From: UBA1930 sp943371535
GTDB lineage: Bacteria > Bacteroidota > Bacteroidia > Chitinophagales > Chitinophagaceae
Assembly (NCBI GenBank): GCA_943371535.1
Contig: CALRVE020000004.1
Span: 102,625-166,624 of the forward strand
Direction of reading: 5' to 3'
Length of the DNA stretch: 64,000 bases
Shown: positions 26,982 to 35,812 of the stretch, in pieces
Numbering within the stretch: position 1 is the first letter of the stretch
Layout: every line of letters starts with the position of its first letter
The notes under the pieces: model-generated
What the model was told of the DNA's origin: nothing
Databases searched by the model: none
What the model saw: the letters and a program-made list of their open reading frames with translations, nothing else
Made by a program: the position numbers and the translations under genes

Positions 26982-27695
26982 TTATTTATTGGTTCTATAT
27001 TTTTTCTTTACTAAAGAAAATGCATACAACATTTCGGTGGCAATTTGTTTACAACGTTCTGTATAAACCGCAGTTTCATTGAGTGTATCATCTGCTTCTT
27101 TTGGGTCTCTATAAGCTATAGGTAAACGTAAACTAGCACCATATACAATTGGACAATTTTTATCGGCATCTGAACAAGTTAGTACTGCACAAAAATTGTT
27201 TTTTGGATTAACAGAATCTGAATATTTTTTTGAAAATGCAGTTATTGATGGCATTGCTTCGCCAAACTTTACTAAATAATTTGGATTGCTACCTTCGGTA
27301 ATTTTGGATATTTGAAAACCACTGTTTACAAGCACTTTAACAGTTCTAGGATTAAATGCAGTACATTCTGTACCGCCAGAAAATGAGTAAACACCATTAA
27401 TACCATAATAATTTGCTGCAGCTAATGCCCACAGTTGGCTCATATGGCTTCTGCGACTATTGTGTGTACAAATGAAAATTAAACTAACTTGTTTTTCTCT
27501 TTGCAAGTGTTGATTTATATAAGTTGCCAATTTTTTTAATTGTGCTTTTCGCTCTTCATCAATACTTATAAAGTTAGTTTCTGCTTGTTGCAGATATGCT
27601 GAAATTGCAGGAAAAAGTGTAGCCCTATTTATAGTGTTTACATTAGAGAAAGAGGTTAAACAAAGAACTGCAATTATCAAGATTACATTTTTCAT
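26982..27695 (-). CDS. ArsC-like low-molecular-weight phosphatase with signal peptide
   Basis: A 237-residue protein. Residues 1-18 form a hydrophobic signal-like segment (MKNVILIIAVLCLTSFSN), followed by a helical extension to about 70 and then a low-molecular-weight phosphatase domain. The P-loop is CTHNSRRS (Cys 76, Arg 82). A redox pair lies in LTCSDADKNCP (Cys 174 and 181), with the seven-residue spacing and wording of the S. aureus pI258 ArsC. All three catalytic cysteines of an arsenate reductase are thus present. No alternative Met starts the protein after the signal. It lies between acr3 and arsC. Likely an arsenate reductase or phosphatase acting outside the cytosol; this is inference. 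Confidence 0.8.
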   Translation of the reverse strand: MKNVILIIAVLCLTSFSNVNTINRATLFPAISAYLQQAETNFISIDEERKAQLKKLATYINQHLQREKQVSLIFICTHNSRRSHMSQLWALAAANYYGINGVYSFSGGTECTAFNPRTVKVLVNSGFQISKITEGSNPNYLVKFGEAMPSITAFSKKYSDSVNPKNNFCAVLTCSDADKNCPIVYGASLRLPIAYRDPKEADDTLNETAVYTERCKQIATEMLYAFSLVKKKYRTNK

Positions 27696-27749
27696 GATTG
27701 ATTTATTTTACAATTGTAATAGTTGAATTAGTTATTTAAAAATGAACAC

Positions 27750-28823
27750 TTAAAGGGGCGGTTGTTTAAAATATTTCTTCCTAAACCAAAAAGCCAAATT
27801 CACTAAAGCAATTAACGCTGGCACTTCAACCAAAGGACCAATAACACCTGCAAATGCTTGTCCACTATTAATACCAAACACACCAATTGCAACAGCAATA
27901 GCCAATTCAAAATTGTTTCCTGTTGCAGTAAATGCAATTGAAGTTGAACGTGAATAATCGGCTCCAAAATATTTACCTAAAAAGAAACTGATAACAAACA
28001 TCAGTACAAAATAGATCACTAAAGGAATGGCAATACGAACTACATCAAGTGGAATTTGAACAATCAATTCGCCTTTTAAACTAAACATCACCAAGATGGT
28101 AAAAAGCAATGCTATTAAGGTAATAGGAGAAATAAAAGGAACATATTTTGTTTGAAACCATTCTTCACCTTTTAATTGTATCAAAGCATATCTACTGATA
28201 ATTCCAGCTAAAAAAGGAATGCCTAAATAAATGCCTACAGTTGTTGTAATTTCAGCAATGGTAATGTTTACAGCCAATCCTTTCAACCCAAACATGGGTG
28301 GCAAAACCGTGATAAAAATATAGGCATACACACTAAAAAATAAAACTTGAAAAATACTGTTCAATGCAATTAACCCTGCTGCATATTCTCTGTTACCTTC
28401 TGCCAATTCATTCCATACAACAACCATCGCAATGCAACGGGCTAAGCCAATTAAAATCAAACCTATCATGTATTCTGGATAATCGGCTAAAAAAGTAATG
28501 GCTAAAAAAAACATGAGTATAGGACCAATAATCCAGTTTAAAATAAGTGAAGTAGATAGTACTTTAATATTGGTAAATACCTCCCCCATTTTTTCATATT
28601 TCACTTTAGCCAATGGTGGATACATCATTAAGATTAATCCTACTGCTAAAGGAATATTAGTTGTGCCACTAGAAAATGAATTGATAAATGTAGATGAGGA
28701 AGGAAATGCATAACCAACACCAACACCTATAGCCATGGCTAAAAAAATCCATAAGGTTAAATATCTATCTAAGAAACCCAGCTTTTTTCTTTCGGCAGCT
28801 GGAAAACAATTTTCAGCACTCAT
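27750..28823 (-). CDS. acr3: ACR3-family arsenite efflux transporter
   Basis: Exports arsenite across the inner membrane using the proton motive force. About 357 residues and ten membrane segments; a start at ATG 28823 (MSAENCFPAAERKKLGFLDRY) is preferred over an upstream one that overlaps arsM. The conserved cysteine motif GLARCIAMVVVWN and the late FTATGNNFELAIAVAIGVFG are present. This is the ACR3, not the ArsB, type. Confidence 0.94.
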   Translation of the reverse strand: MSAENCFPAAERKKLGFLDRYLTLWIFLAMAIGVGVGYAFPSSSTFINSFSSGTTNIPLAVGLILMMYPPLAKVKYEKMGEVFTNIKVLSTSLILNWIIGPILMFFLAITFLADYPEYMIGLILIGLARCIAMVVVWNELAEGNREYAAGLIALNSIFQVLFFSVYAYIFITVLPPMFGLKGLAVNITIAEITTTVGIYLGIPFLAGIISRYALIQLKGEEWFQTKYVPFISPITLIALLFTILVMFSLKGELIVQIPLDVVRIAIPLVIYFVLMFVISFFLGKYFGADYSRSTSIAFTATGNNFELAIAVAIGVFGINSGQAFAGVIGPLVEVPALIALVNLAFWFRKKYFKQPPL

Positions 28824-28845
28824 ATAAAAAGTATTGATTTTAAGT

Positions 28846-29691
28846 TTAACAACAACCACCGCCTGGTGTACAAACAGTTGCTACCAAAGGCTTTTCGGCA
28901 TAAACAGTTATACTAAAAATACCTGTGCTACCATTTTTAAAACTAGTAATTTGTTCTGCTGTTAAGTAGTTTACCAAAATATCATCGGGTATAGTAATTA
29001 CTTTCTCTTTTTGAATGGTAACATTGGTAAAACCATTACAATGTATCAATTCTAAATACACATCTTTTTGTATAGCACCACTAATGCAACCTGCATACAT
29101 TTCAGCATCATCCTTTAAAGCTTCAGGTAAATTACCTACCAATACAACATCAGAAATACTGAAATGACCCCCCGGTTTTAATACCCTGAAAATTTCTTTG
29201 ATCACTGCATTTTTGTTGGGTACTAAATTCAATACACAGTTACTTACTACAACATCTGCAACGTTAGAGGTAACAGGCATTTGCTCAATATCGCCTTGCC
29301 TAAATTCTACATTATGTACGCCTCTAACTTCTGCATTGTTTCTTGCTTTTTCAATCATAGCTGGTGTAAAATCAATACCAATTACTTTACCCGTTTCACC
29401 AGTTTCTGCTCTTGCAATAAATGCATCATTGCCAGCCCCACTGCCTAAATCTATTACAACATCACCTTTTTTAATTTTGGCAAATTGAGTAGGTAATCCA
29501 CAGCCCAAGCCTAAATCGGCATCGGCATTATAACCTTCTAATGTGGTGTAATCATCACTCATAATATTGTACACTTCTGTACTACAACCTCCTGCACCAC
29601 AACAAGATGATTGATTGGTGGCTTTATCTTGTAAAGCAATTTCACTGTATTTCTGTTTCACAATTTCTTTTAACTCAATATCGGTTTGCAT
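28846..29691 (-). CDS. arsM: Arsenite S-adenosylmethionine methyltransferase
   Basis: Methylates arsenite to volatile or less retained methylated species. The 281-residue protein has the SAM-binding motif VVIDLGSGAGNDAFIA, the family motif DVVVSNCVLNLVPNK and YAGCISGA, which supply arsenic-binding cysteines. Further cysteines are at the N-terminus (SSCCGAGGC) and C-terminus (CTPGGGCC). It is the second gene of the operon, 28 bases after arsR. Confidence 0.94.
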   Translation of the reverse strand: MQTDIELKEIVKQKYSEIALQDKATNQSSCCGAGGCSTEVYNIMSDDYTTLEGYNADADLGLGCGLPTQFAKIKKGDVVIDLGSGAGNDAFIARAETGETGKVIGIDFTPAMIEKARNNAEVRGVHNVEFRQGDIEQMPVTSNVADVVVSNCVLNLVPNKNAVIKEIFRVLKPGGHFSISDVVLVGNLPEALKDDAEMYAGCISGAIQKDVYLELIHCNGFTNVTIQKEKVITIPDDILVNYLTAEQITSFKNGSTGIFSITVYAEKPLVATVCTPGGGCC

Positions 29692-29719
29692 AAAATTTAT
29701 TTTAAGTATTAAGAATAAT

Positions 29720-30055
29720 TTAGCAACAAGATTTTTTTTGTTGCTCTTTTAATTTGCTGAATAAACTGTTGAAAGCATCATTATATTTTTCAAAAGCTTT
29801 CCAATTAATACAATAACAACTTTTGGGTCCGTCTACAGTGCCTTTAATTAAATCGGCTTCTTTCAAAGCTTTTAAATGTTGACTCACCGTACTTTGTGCC
29901 AATGGCAATATTTCTACTATTTCGCCACAAATACATTCATTTTTTTGAGCCAATACTTTTAATATAGCAATTCTTGCAGGATGGCTCATAGCTTTGGCAA
30001 ATGCTGCCAAATCTTGTTCCTTTTTTCCAAATTCTTCGGTCTTGTGTATTGCCAT
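29720..30055 (-). CDS. arsR: ArsR-family arsenic-responsive repressor
   Basis: A 111-residue winged-helix repressor that leaves DNA when As(III) binds its cysteines. The sensor motif near helix alpha3 is NECICGEIVEILPLAQ, followed by the recognition helix STVSQHLKALKEADLI. A C-terminal KKSCC adds a possible metal ligand. It is the first gene of arsR-arsM-acr3-arsC-like-arsC, and two copies of a matching inverted repeat lie in front of it. Confidence 0.94.
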   Translation of the reverse strand: MAIHKTEEFGKKEQDLAAFAKAMSHPARIAILKVLAQKNECICGEIVEILPLAQSTVSQHLKALKEADLIKGTVDGPKSCYCINWKAFEKYNDAFNSLFSKLKEQQKKSCC

Positions 30056-30063
30056 AAATATTC

Positions 30064-30079
30064 ATCGTTTAAATACGAT
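30064..30079. promoter_or_regulatory. ArsR operator 1
   Basis: ATCGT-TTAAAT-ACGAT, an inverted repeat nine bases upstream of the arsR start and downstream of the -7 box. Confidence 0.75.
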
Positions 30080-30082
30080 AAA

Positions 30083-30090
30083 CAAAGCTA
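30083..30090 (-). promoter_or_regulatory. -7 element of ars operon
   Basis: On the minus strand TAGCTTTG matches TAnnTTTG and lies between the two operators. Confidence 0.6.
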
Positions 30091-30107
30091 AGGGGAAAAG
30101 TTTATTC

Positions 30108-30123
30108 ATCGTGCAAATACGAT
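30108..30123. promoter_or_regulatory. ArsR operator 2
   Basis: ATCGT-GCAAAT-ACGAT, the same half-sites as operator 1, 44 bases away centre to centre (about four helical turns). It overlaps the expected -33 position of the ars promoter. Confidence 0.75.
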
Positions 30124-30209
30124 AAATTATTTTTTGGGATAGCATAACTGTATTCAATACTTACTTGCCAATTTAAATTTTGTATTTGAAAACATTTTAT
30201 CTTCATGGC

Positions 30210-31376
30210 ATGAGAAAAATTGCCTGCATAGCTCTATTTACCTGCGTATGTATTGTATCTACAGCTCAAGAAAAATATCGTTACTTACGCACCACAGGAA
30301 AATTGCCAATGATGGCTTATGGACTTGGTGCAGACAGATTAGGTGGTGCAAAAATGAACTATATAGATACCAATATTTTGGTGAAAGTGGTAGACTCTAT
30401 TAAAGAAAACTACATCATTCAACTTTCAAAAAATAAAACTGCTTATTTAGAAAAATCCTATACCAAATATGATTCTACTATTCAACTTAAACCATTTTAC
30501 TTAACCAACTCTTGGAGCGTAAAAGGCTATTCTGATAGTTTTGATGTTGTAAGCATTGGCATGGATGAAAGGTTGCCTTATAAAATTTGGATGGAAACCA
30601 ATCCTACTAAAATCATGGTAGAGTTGTATGGTGTACAAAGCAATACCAATTGGATTACACAACTTCAAACTGTGAAAGAAGTAAAAAATGTTTACTTCAA
30701 CCAAATAGAAGATGATATTGTTCAAGTTACTATAGAACTAAAGCATCAACAACATTGGGGTTTTACAGCTAGTTATAAAAACAAAACTTTTACTGTTAAG
30801 GTTCAACATCCACCAACCGATTTCGCTATTCAAAATATGGTAATTGCAATAGATGCTGGTCATGGTGGTTCTAACACAGGTGCAACAGGTATTACAACAA
30901 AAATTAAAGAAAAAGAATACACGTTACTTTTTGCAAAAGCATTGGAAAAACTGTTGACTAAAAAAGGAGCCAAGGTAATTATGACCAGAAGTATCGATAC
31001 GGCAATTGATAATAAAGACAGGGTTCTTTTTTTACAAGAACAACAACCTCGTTTATTCATTAGTATTCATTTAAATTCTTCTAGTAAAACTGAAGTGCAA
31101 GGCGTTAGTACGTATTATAAGCATGTTGGGTTTAGGCCATTATCAGTAAGTATTTTAAAGAAAATGTTAGAGTTAGATTTAAACGAATTTGGCAATGTGG
31201 GTAGCTTTAATTTTATTCCAAATGCCATTACCGATTTTCCCAATTGTCTTGTTGAAGTAGCTTTTTTAAGCAATGTTGAAGATGAACAGAAAATACTTGA
31301 TCCTAAATTTCATAAAAAAATAGCCGAAAAAATTTATGCCGGAATCAAAGATTTTCTAAAAACCCATCAACAATAA
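30210..31376 (+). CDS. N-acetylmuramoyl-L-alanine amidase (Amidase_3)
   Basis: Cleaves the amide bond between MurNAc and the stem peptide in peptidoglycan. A 388-residue periplasmic protein from ATG 30210 with signal MRKIACIALFTCVCIVSTAQ. Residues 25-205 are an AMIN-like or unknown beta-domain. Residues 210-385 form the zinc amidase, with ligands in IDAGHGGSNTGATG (His), KEKEYTLLFA (Glu) and SIHLNSSS (His), and the catalytic Glu in CLVEVAFLSN. It is divergent from the ars operon. Confidence 0.93.
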   Translation: MRKIACIALFTCVCIVSTAQEKYRYLRTTGKLPMMAYGLGADRLGGAKMNYIDTNILVKVVDSIKENYIIQLSKNKTAYLEKSYTKYDSTIQLKPFYLTNSWSVKGYSDSFDVVSIGMDERLPYKIWMETNPTKIMVELYGVQSNTNWITQLQTVKEVKNVYFNQIEDDIVQVTIELKHQQHWGFTASYKNKTFTVKVQHPPTDFAIQNMVIAIDAGHGGSNTGATGITTKIKEKEYTLLFAKALEKLLTKKGAKVIMTRSIDTAIDNKDRVLFLQEQQPRLFISIHLNSSSKTEVQGVSTYYKHVGFRPLSVSILKKMLELDLNEFGNVGSFNFIPNAITDFPNCLVEVAFLSNVEDEQKILDPKFHKKIAEKIYAGIKDFLKTHQQ

Positions 31377-31415
31377 ATCAAAAAATATTTCAACTAACAA
31401 AAACTTTCTTTTTCC

Positions 31416-31429
31416 CTAACGTTTGTTAG
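31416..31429. promoter_or_regulatory. PaaR-type operator
   Basis: CTAACGTTTGTTAG has perfect CTAAC/GTTAG arms. It fits the operator I recall for Thermus PaaR (CNAACGNNCGTTNG) at all but one fixed position. It lies just before the -7 box of the TetR gene, the right place for autoregulation. Confidence 0.65.
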
Positions 31430-31431
31430 TG

Positions 31432-31439
31432 TATTTTTG
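31432..31439 (+). promoter_or_regulatory. -7 element of the tetR (paaR) promoter
   Basis: TATTTTTG fits TAnnTTTG and ends five bases before the ATG, implying a nearly leaderless message. Confidence 0.5.
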
Positions 31440-31444
31440 CAAAC

Positions 31445-32035
31445 ATGGGACGAATAAAAACTTCAGACAATGCCAGCCGTAAAGATGTAATTGTTCAAAA
31501 GGCTGCTATTCTTTTTAAAGAAAAAGGTTTTAAAGCTGCCAGCATGAGAGAATTGGCAGAAGTAGTTGGTGTAGAAGCTGCAAGCTTATACAACCACATC
31601 AAAAGCAAAAACGAGTTGTTACACGAAATTTGTTTTAGTGTAGCCAACCGATACAATCAAAAGTTAGAAGAATTAGAAACCAAGGAAACTACTTCCTTAG
31701 AAAAGGTAGAAATATTACTTCGTTTTCATATTGAAGGAATGGTAGATCATTTTGAAGAGGTATTTGTAAGCGATAGAGAATGGAAATACTTATCAGAACC
31801 ATACTTATCCAATTTTCAGAATCAACGTCGTACTTACCGTAAACGTTTTGCAGCAATTATAGAAGAAGGTATTAAGAAAAAAGAAATCAAAAAAATTGAT
31901 GCCACTACTGCTGTTCTCATTATGTTACATGCCATCAGCGGTATTGAAAGTTGGCATAGAAGTAAACAAAAAATTAGTGGCGAAGAATTAGAAGAGAATA
32001 TGATTGCCATTTTAGTTGGTGGTTTAAAAAAATAA
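31445..32035 (+). CDS. paaR: TetR-family regulator, likely PaaR
   Basis: A 196-residue TetR-type regulator. The helix-turn-helix is AASMRELAEVVGVEAASLYNHIKSKNELL (residues 35-63). The C-terminal ligand domain contains FEEVFVSDREWKYLSEPYL, which I associate with PaaR-like members. It is the first of a run of paa genes on the same strand and has a PaaR-like palindrome in its promoter. Phenylacetyl-CoA is the ligand in the known relative; here that is inferred. Confidence 0.8.
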   Translation: MGRIKTSDNASRKDVIVQKAAILFKEKGFKAASMRELAEVVGVEAASLYNHIKSKNELLHEICFSVANRYNQKLEELETKETTSLEKVEILLRFHIEGMVDHFEEVFVSDREWKYLSEPYLSNFQNQRRTYRKRFAAIIEEGIKKKEIKKIDATTAVLIMLHAISGIESWHRSKQKISGEELEENMIAILVGGLKK

Positions 32036-32097
32036 CAACTAATTTTTTACTGATTCACCTTGTTTTTTGAGTTGACTATAAACGATTGCATTGCACC

Positions 32098-33168
32098 ATG
32101 TCATTACATTTTCATACATTAACTATACAAGATATAACACAAGAAACCAAAGATTGTGTTTCAATTGCTTTTCATATTCCAGAACATTTAAAAGCAGATT
32201 TTTCTTTTACACAAGGGCAAAATATTACTTTAAAAACCATGATAAATGGTACTGAAGTAAGACGCTCTTATTCACTTTGTTCATCGCCATTAAGTAACCA
32301 ATTTAGAGTAGCCATAAAAAGGGTTGACGGAGGTTTGTTTTCAACTTTTGCCAATGAACATTTAAAAGTGGGTGATACTCTAGAAGTAATGTCTCCTGCA
32401 GGAAAATTTCACACAGAATTAAATGCATCGAATAAAAAAAATTATGTTGCTTTTGCAGCAGGCAGTGGCATAACGCCCATTTTATCAATTATTGAAACAA
32501 CACTAATTGTTGAGCCGAAAAGTAATTTTGTTTTAGTATATGGAAACAAAAATCATAATTCTATAATTTTTAAAGAAGCGTTAGAAGCATTGAAAAATAA
32601 ATTTTTACAACGCTTTCAATTAATACATATTTTAAGTCGTGAAAGAACAGATGCAGATGTTAATTTTGGTAGAATAGATTCAAACAAACTACAACAACTC
32701 AGTTCTTTAATCAACTATAAAACCATAGATGAATTTTTTATTTGTGGACCAGAAGAAATGATTTTTTGTGTGAAAGAATTTTTGACTGCACAATCAATTG
32801 AGCAAAAGAAAATTCATTTTGAGTTGTTTGCTGCTTCTACTCCTAAAACAAAAATTGTAACAAATACAACAACAGATACTACTGCAAAAAGCAATATTTC
32901 TGTAACAGTAGATGGTAGAAGTTTCGACTTTGATTTACCATTTAATGGAACCAATATTTTAGATGCAGCATTACAGCAAGGAGCCGATTTGCCTTATGCT
33001 TGTAAAGGAGGCGTTTGTTGTACTTGTAAAGCAAAATTGCTAGAAGGCCAAGTACAAATGGATGTTCATTGGGGTTTAGAACACGAAGAAATTGAACAGG
33101 GTTTTATACTTACTTGTCAAAGTCATCCAATTACAGAAAAAGTGGTGGTAGATTTTGATGTGAAATAA
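32098..33168 (+). CDS. paaE: Phenylacetyl-CoA epoxidase reductase subunit PaaE
   Basis: Passes electrons from NADPH to the PaaABC epoxidase. A 356-residue protein with three domains in order: FAD binding with RRSYSLCSSPLS (about 55-66), NAD(P) binding with AAGSGITPILSIIETTL, and a C-terminal plant-type [2Fe-2S] ferredoxin with CKGGVCCTCKAKLLEG and a late LTCQSHP cysteine. ATG 32098 is chosen over one four codons upstream. The catalytic subunits it serves are not adjacent. Confidence 0.85.
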   Translation: MSLHFHTLTIQDITQETKDCVSIAFHIPEHLKADFSFTQGQNITLKTMINGTEVRRSYSLCSSPLSNQFRVAIKRVDGGLFSTFANEHLKVGDTLEVMSPAGKFHTELNASNKKNYVAFAAGSGITPILSIIETTLIVEPKSNFVLVYGNKNHNSIIFKEALEALKNKFLQRFQLIHILSRERTDADVNFGRIDSNKLQQLSSLINYKTIDEFFICGPEEMIFCVKEFLTAQSIEQKKIHFELFAASTPKTKIVTNTTTDTTAKSNISVTVDGRSFDFDLPFNGTNILDAALQQGADLPYACKGGVCCTCKAKLLEGQVQMDVHWGLEHEEIEQGFILTCQSHPITEKVVVDFDVK

Positions 33169-33209
33169 ATTGAATATTCCTTTCATTAATATTTTTCAAA
33201 TTATAGTTT

Positions 33210-35255
33210 ATGCAAAAACTACACAACTACATTTTGGGTAAACAAATTACCGGAGATGGAGATGGTCAATTATTATACAATGCAGTAACTGGTAAAGCAA
33301 TTGCTACTGCTAGTACTAAAGGAATAGATTTTGAAGAAGTACTAAATTATGCAAGAAAAAGTGGTGGTGCATTACGCAAAATGACTTTTCATGAACGTGG
33401 TTTAATGCTTAGGGCATTGGCTTTACATTTGCGTGAACACTTAGATAAATTTTATGCCATCAGCTATCAAACAGGTGCAACAAAAGCAGATAGTTGGGTA
33501 GATATTGAAGGTGGAATTGGTAATTTATTTGCCAATGCATCGCTTCGTAGAAAATTACCTAATACTTCTTTTTGTTTAGATGGTGAACATCATCCTTTAG
33601 GAAAGATGAATACTTTTATGGGCCATCATTTATTGGTACCCAAAGAAGGAGTGGCTATTCATATCAATGCATTTAATTTTCCTGTATGGGGAATGTTAGA
33701 AAAAATTGCTGTGAATTTATTGGCAGGCATGCCTGCTGTTGTTAAACCTGCAACAGTTACTTGTTTTTTAACAGAAGCAGTTGTTGCAGAAATTATTGTT
33801 TCTAAAATATTACCTGAAGGTGCATTACAATTGGTTTGTGGCAGTGCAGGCAACATGTTAGATTTTGTAAACAGTCAAGATGTGATCACATTTACAGGAA
33901 GTGCTACAACAGGTTTAATGCTAAAATCTCAAAAAAGAATTCTCGAAGAAAATGTGCCATTTACCATGGAAGCCGATTCGTTGAATTGTATTGTATTGGG
34001 AGATGACGTAACTCCGAATACACCTGAATGGGATATTTTTATTAAAGAAGTGAGAAAAGAAATGACTACTAAATGTGGTCAAAAATGTACAGCTATTCGA
34101 AGAATATTTGTTCCTGAAAATAAATTGGAAAATGTACAAATTGCTTTGTGCAAAGCTTTGTCGCAAACCACTATTGGTAATCCATTGAATGAAAAGGTGA
34201 GAATGGGTAGTTTGGCTGGATTGTCTCAAAGAAAAGAAGTAAAAGCTCAGGTGCAAAAATTATTGGCTTCTTCGCAAATTATTTATGGCAGTTTAGATAG
34301 TGTTGAAGTGATTGATGGCGATGCTATCGATGGTGCATTTATAAGTCCAATATTATTATTAAATGAAAACCCACTTACGTCAACCGATGTGCATGAAGTA
34401 GAAGCTTTTGGACCAGTAAGTACTTTAATGCCTTATAAAAATTTAGATGAGGCAATTGAGCTTTCTAAAATGGGTAAAGGCTCATTGGTGAGTTCTATTG
34501 TAACTGCATCAACAAAAAATGCACAAGATTATGTATTGGGTGCAGGTGCTTATCATGGCAGAATCTTAGTATTAAATAATGATTGTGCTAAAGAAAGTAC
34601 AGGTCATGGAAGTCCGTTGCCATTATTGGTGCATGGAGGTCCTGGACGTGCAGGTGGTGGAGAAGAAATGGGTGGATTACGTGGCATTAAACATTATATG
34701 CAAAGATTGGCTGTACAAGGAAGTCCTAATATGATTACAGCCATTAGTCAAGTTTATCAACCAGGTGCAAAAGGTAATCATGATGGCATTCATCCATTCA
34801 CTAAATATTTTGAGGAATTAAAAATTGGTGATCAACTCATTACTGAAAAAAGAGTTATTACTTCTGAAGATATCAATCGATTTGCCGATTTAAGTGGCGA
34901 TCATTTCTATGCTCATAAAACCGATACAGATTTTGCAGGAACCATGTTTGAACAACAAGTAGCCCATGGTTATTTTATTATGAGTGTAGCAGCAGGATTG
35001 TTTGTAGATGGTTATAAGAAAAATCCAGTATTACTTAACTACGGAATTGATGAATTGAGATTTACAAAACCTGTTTATCCAGGCTCAGAAATTCATATTC
35101 GTTTTACCTGCAAAGAAAAAATTATTCAAGAACAAAAAGAACCAACCGATATTCCAAAAGGCATTGTAAAATGGTTGGTTGAAATGATTGATGAAACAAA
35201 TGAGTTAACTGGTATTGCAACAATATTAACGATGGTGGAGAGGAGGAATAACTAA
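33210..35255 (+). CDS. paaZ: Bifunctional oxepin-CoA hydrolase/aldehyde dehydrogenase PaaZ
   Basis: Opens the oxepin-CoA ring and oxidises the resulting aldehyde in phenylacetate breakdown. In 681 residues, 1-520 form an aldehyde dehydrogenase with the general base in FTMEADSLNCIV and the nucleophile in KCGQKCTAIRR. Residues 540-680 form a MaoC-type (R)-hydratase with DLSGDHFYAHKTDTDFAG and the VAHGYF helix. The full fusion length matches PaaZ. It follows paaE by 41 bases, so the two are probably one operon. Confidence 0.95.
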   Translation: MQKLHNYILGKQITGDGDGQLLYNAVTGKAIATASTKGIDFEEVLNYARKSGGALRKMTFHERGLMLRALALHLREHLDKFYAISYQTGATKADSWVDIEGGIGNLFANASLRRKLPNTSFCLDGEHHPLGKMNTFMGHHLLVPKEGVAIHINAFNFPVWGMLEKIAVNLLAGMPAVVKPATVTCFLTEAVVAEIIVSKILPEGALQLVCGSAGNMLDFVNSQDVITFTGSATTGLMLKSQKRILEENVPFTMEADSLNCIVLGDDVTPNTPEWDIFIKEVRKEMTTKCGQKCTAIRRIFVPENKLENVQIALCKALSQTTIGNPLNEKVRMGSLAGLSQRKEVKAQVQKLLASSQIIYGSLDSVEVIDGDAIDGAFISPILLLNENPLTSTDVHEVEAFGPVSTLMPYKNLDEAIELSKMGKGSLVSSIVTASTKNAQDYVLGAGAYHGRILVLNNDCAKESTGHGSPLPLLVHGGPGRAGGGEEMGGLRGIKHYMQRLAVQGSPNMITAISQVYQPGAKGNHDGIHPFTKYFEELKIGDQLITEKRVITSEDINRFADLSGDHFYAHKTDTDFAGTMFEQQVAHGYFIMSVAAGLFVDGYKKNPVLLNYGIDELRFTKPVYPGSEIHIRFTCKEKIIQEQKEPTDIPKGIVKWLVEMIDETNELTGIATILTMVERRNN

Positions 35256-35357
35256 AGCAAAAGAGAAACTAAGATATAGAAGGTGTGAAAAAGAGTGAAA
35301 GAAAATGAATTTGATAGTTTTGTGGGTAAACAGATAGTATTAAATTCAACTATGTAA

Positions 35358-35737
35358 ATTAATACACTCACTGGAATCATAATTGAATCAGCTATAAAAG
35401 TACATAACACCATTGGACCAGGTTGTTACGAAAAAGTGTATGAGGAATGTATGGTGTATGAATTGTATAGAAAAAACGTAGAAGTACACAGGCAATTGAT
35501 TTTGCGAATTACTTATGAAGAAATACGAATAGAAAACGCCTACAAATTAGATTTACTGATTGACGAAAGAGTAATTGTAGAAATTAAATGTGTGTACGAT
35601 ATGCATCCTGTTCATTTTAAACAACTGAATACATATTTGAAATTGCTAAATTAAAACACGGTATACTTTTAAACTTTAAAACCAATTTAATGAAAGAAGG
35701 AATTCATAGAGTATTTAACAATAAAGGAATGGAATAG
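35358..35737 (+). pseudogene. Broken GxxExxY-family gene
   Basis: A GxxExxY protein (family named for its motif, function unknown) is recognisable: NTLTGIIIESAIKVHNTIGPGCYEKVYEE with GPGCYEKVY as the signature, then LDLLIDERVIVEIKCVYDMHPVHFKQLNTYLKL. Two lesions are visible. There is no ATG in frame ahead of the conserved N-terminus: a TAA lies just upstream and the frame opens at ATT. Near 35640 the frame shifts by one base, after which the normal C-terminus resumes (AKLKHGILLNFKTNLMKEG). A shorter open frame from 35436 to 35654 survives. It interrupts the paa gene order. Confidence 0.8.
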
Positions 35738-35812
35738 TCTCAACTTCTCTTCCCTCTTTATCTCTTTTACTCCTTACTAACTCTTTCAATCTCTTACCCA
35801 AAATATTTCACT

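Noticed and set aside
29198..29488. 96-codon open frame opposite arsM
   Set aside because: Lies wholly inside a well-supported gene on the other strand; its low-complexity Leu/Ser/Thr/Pro composition is that of an antisense shadow.
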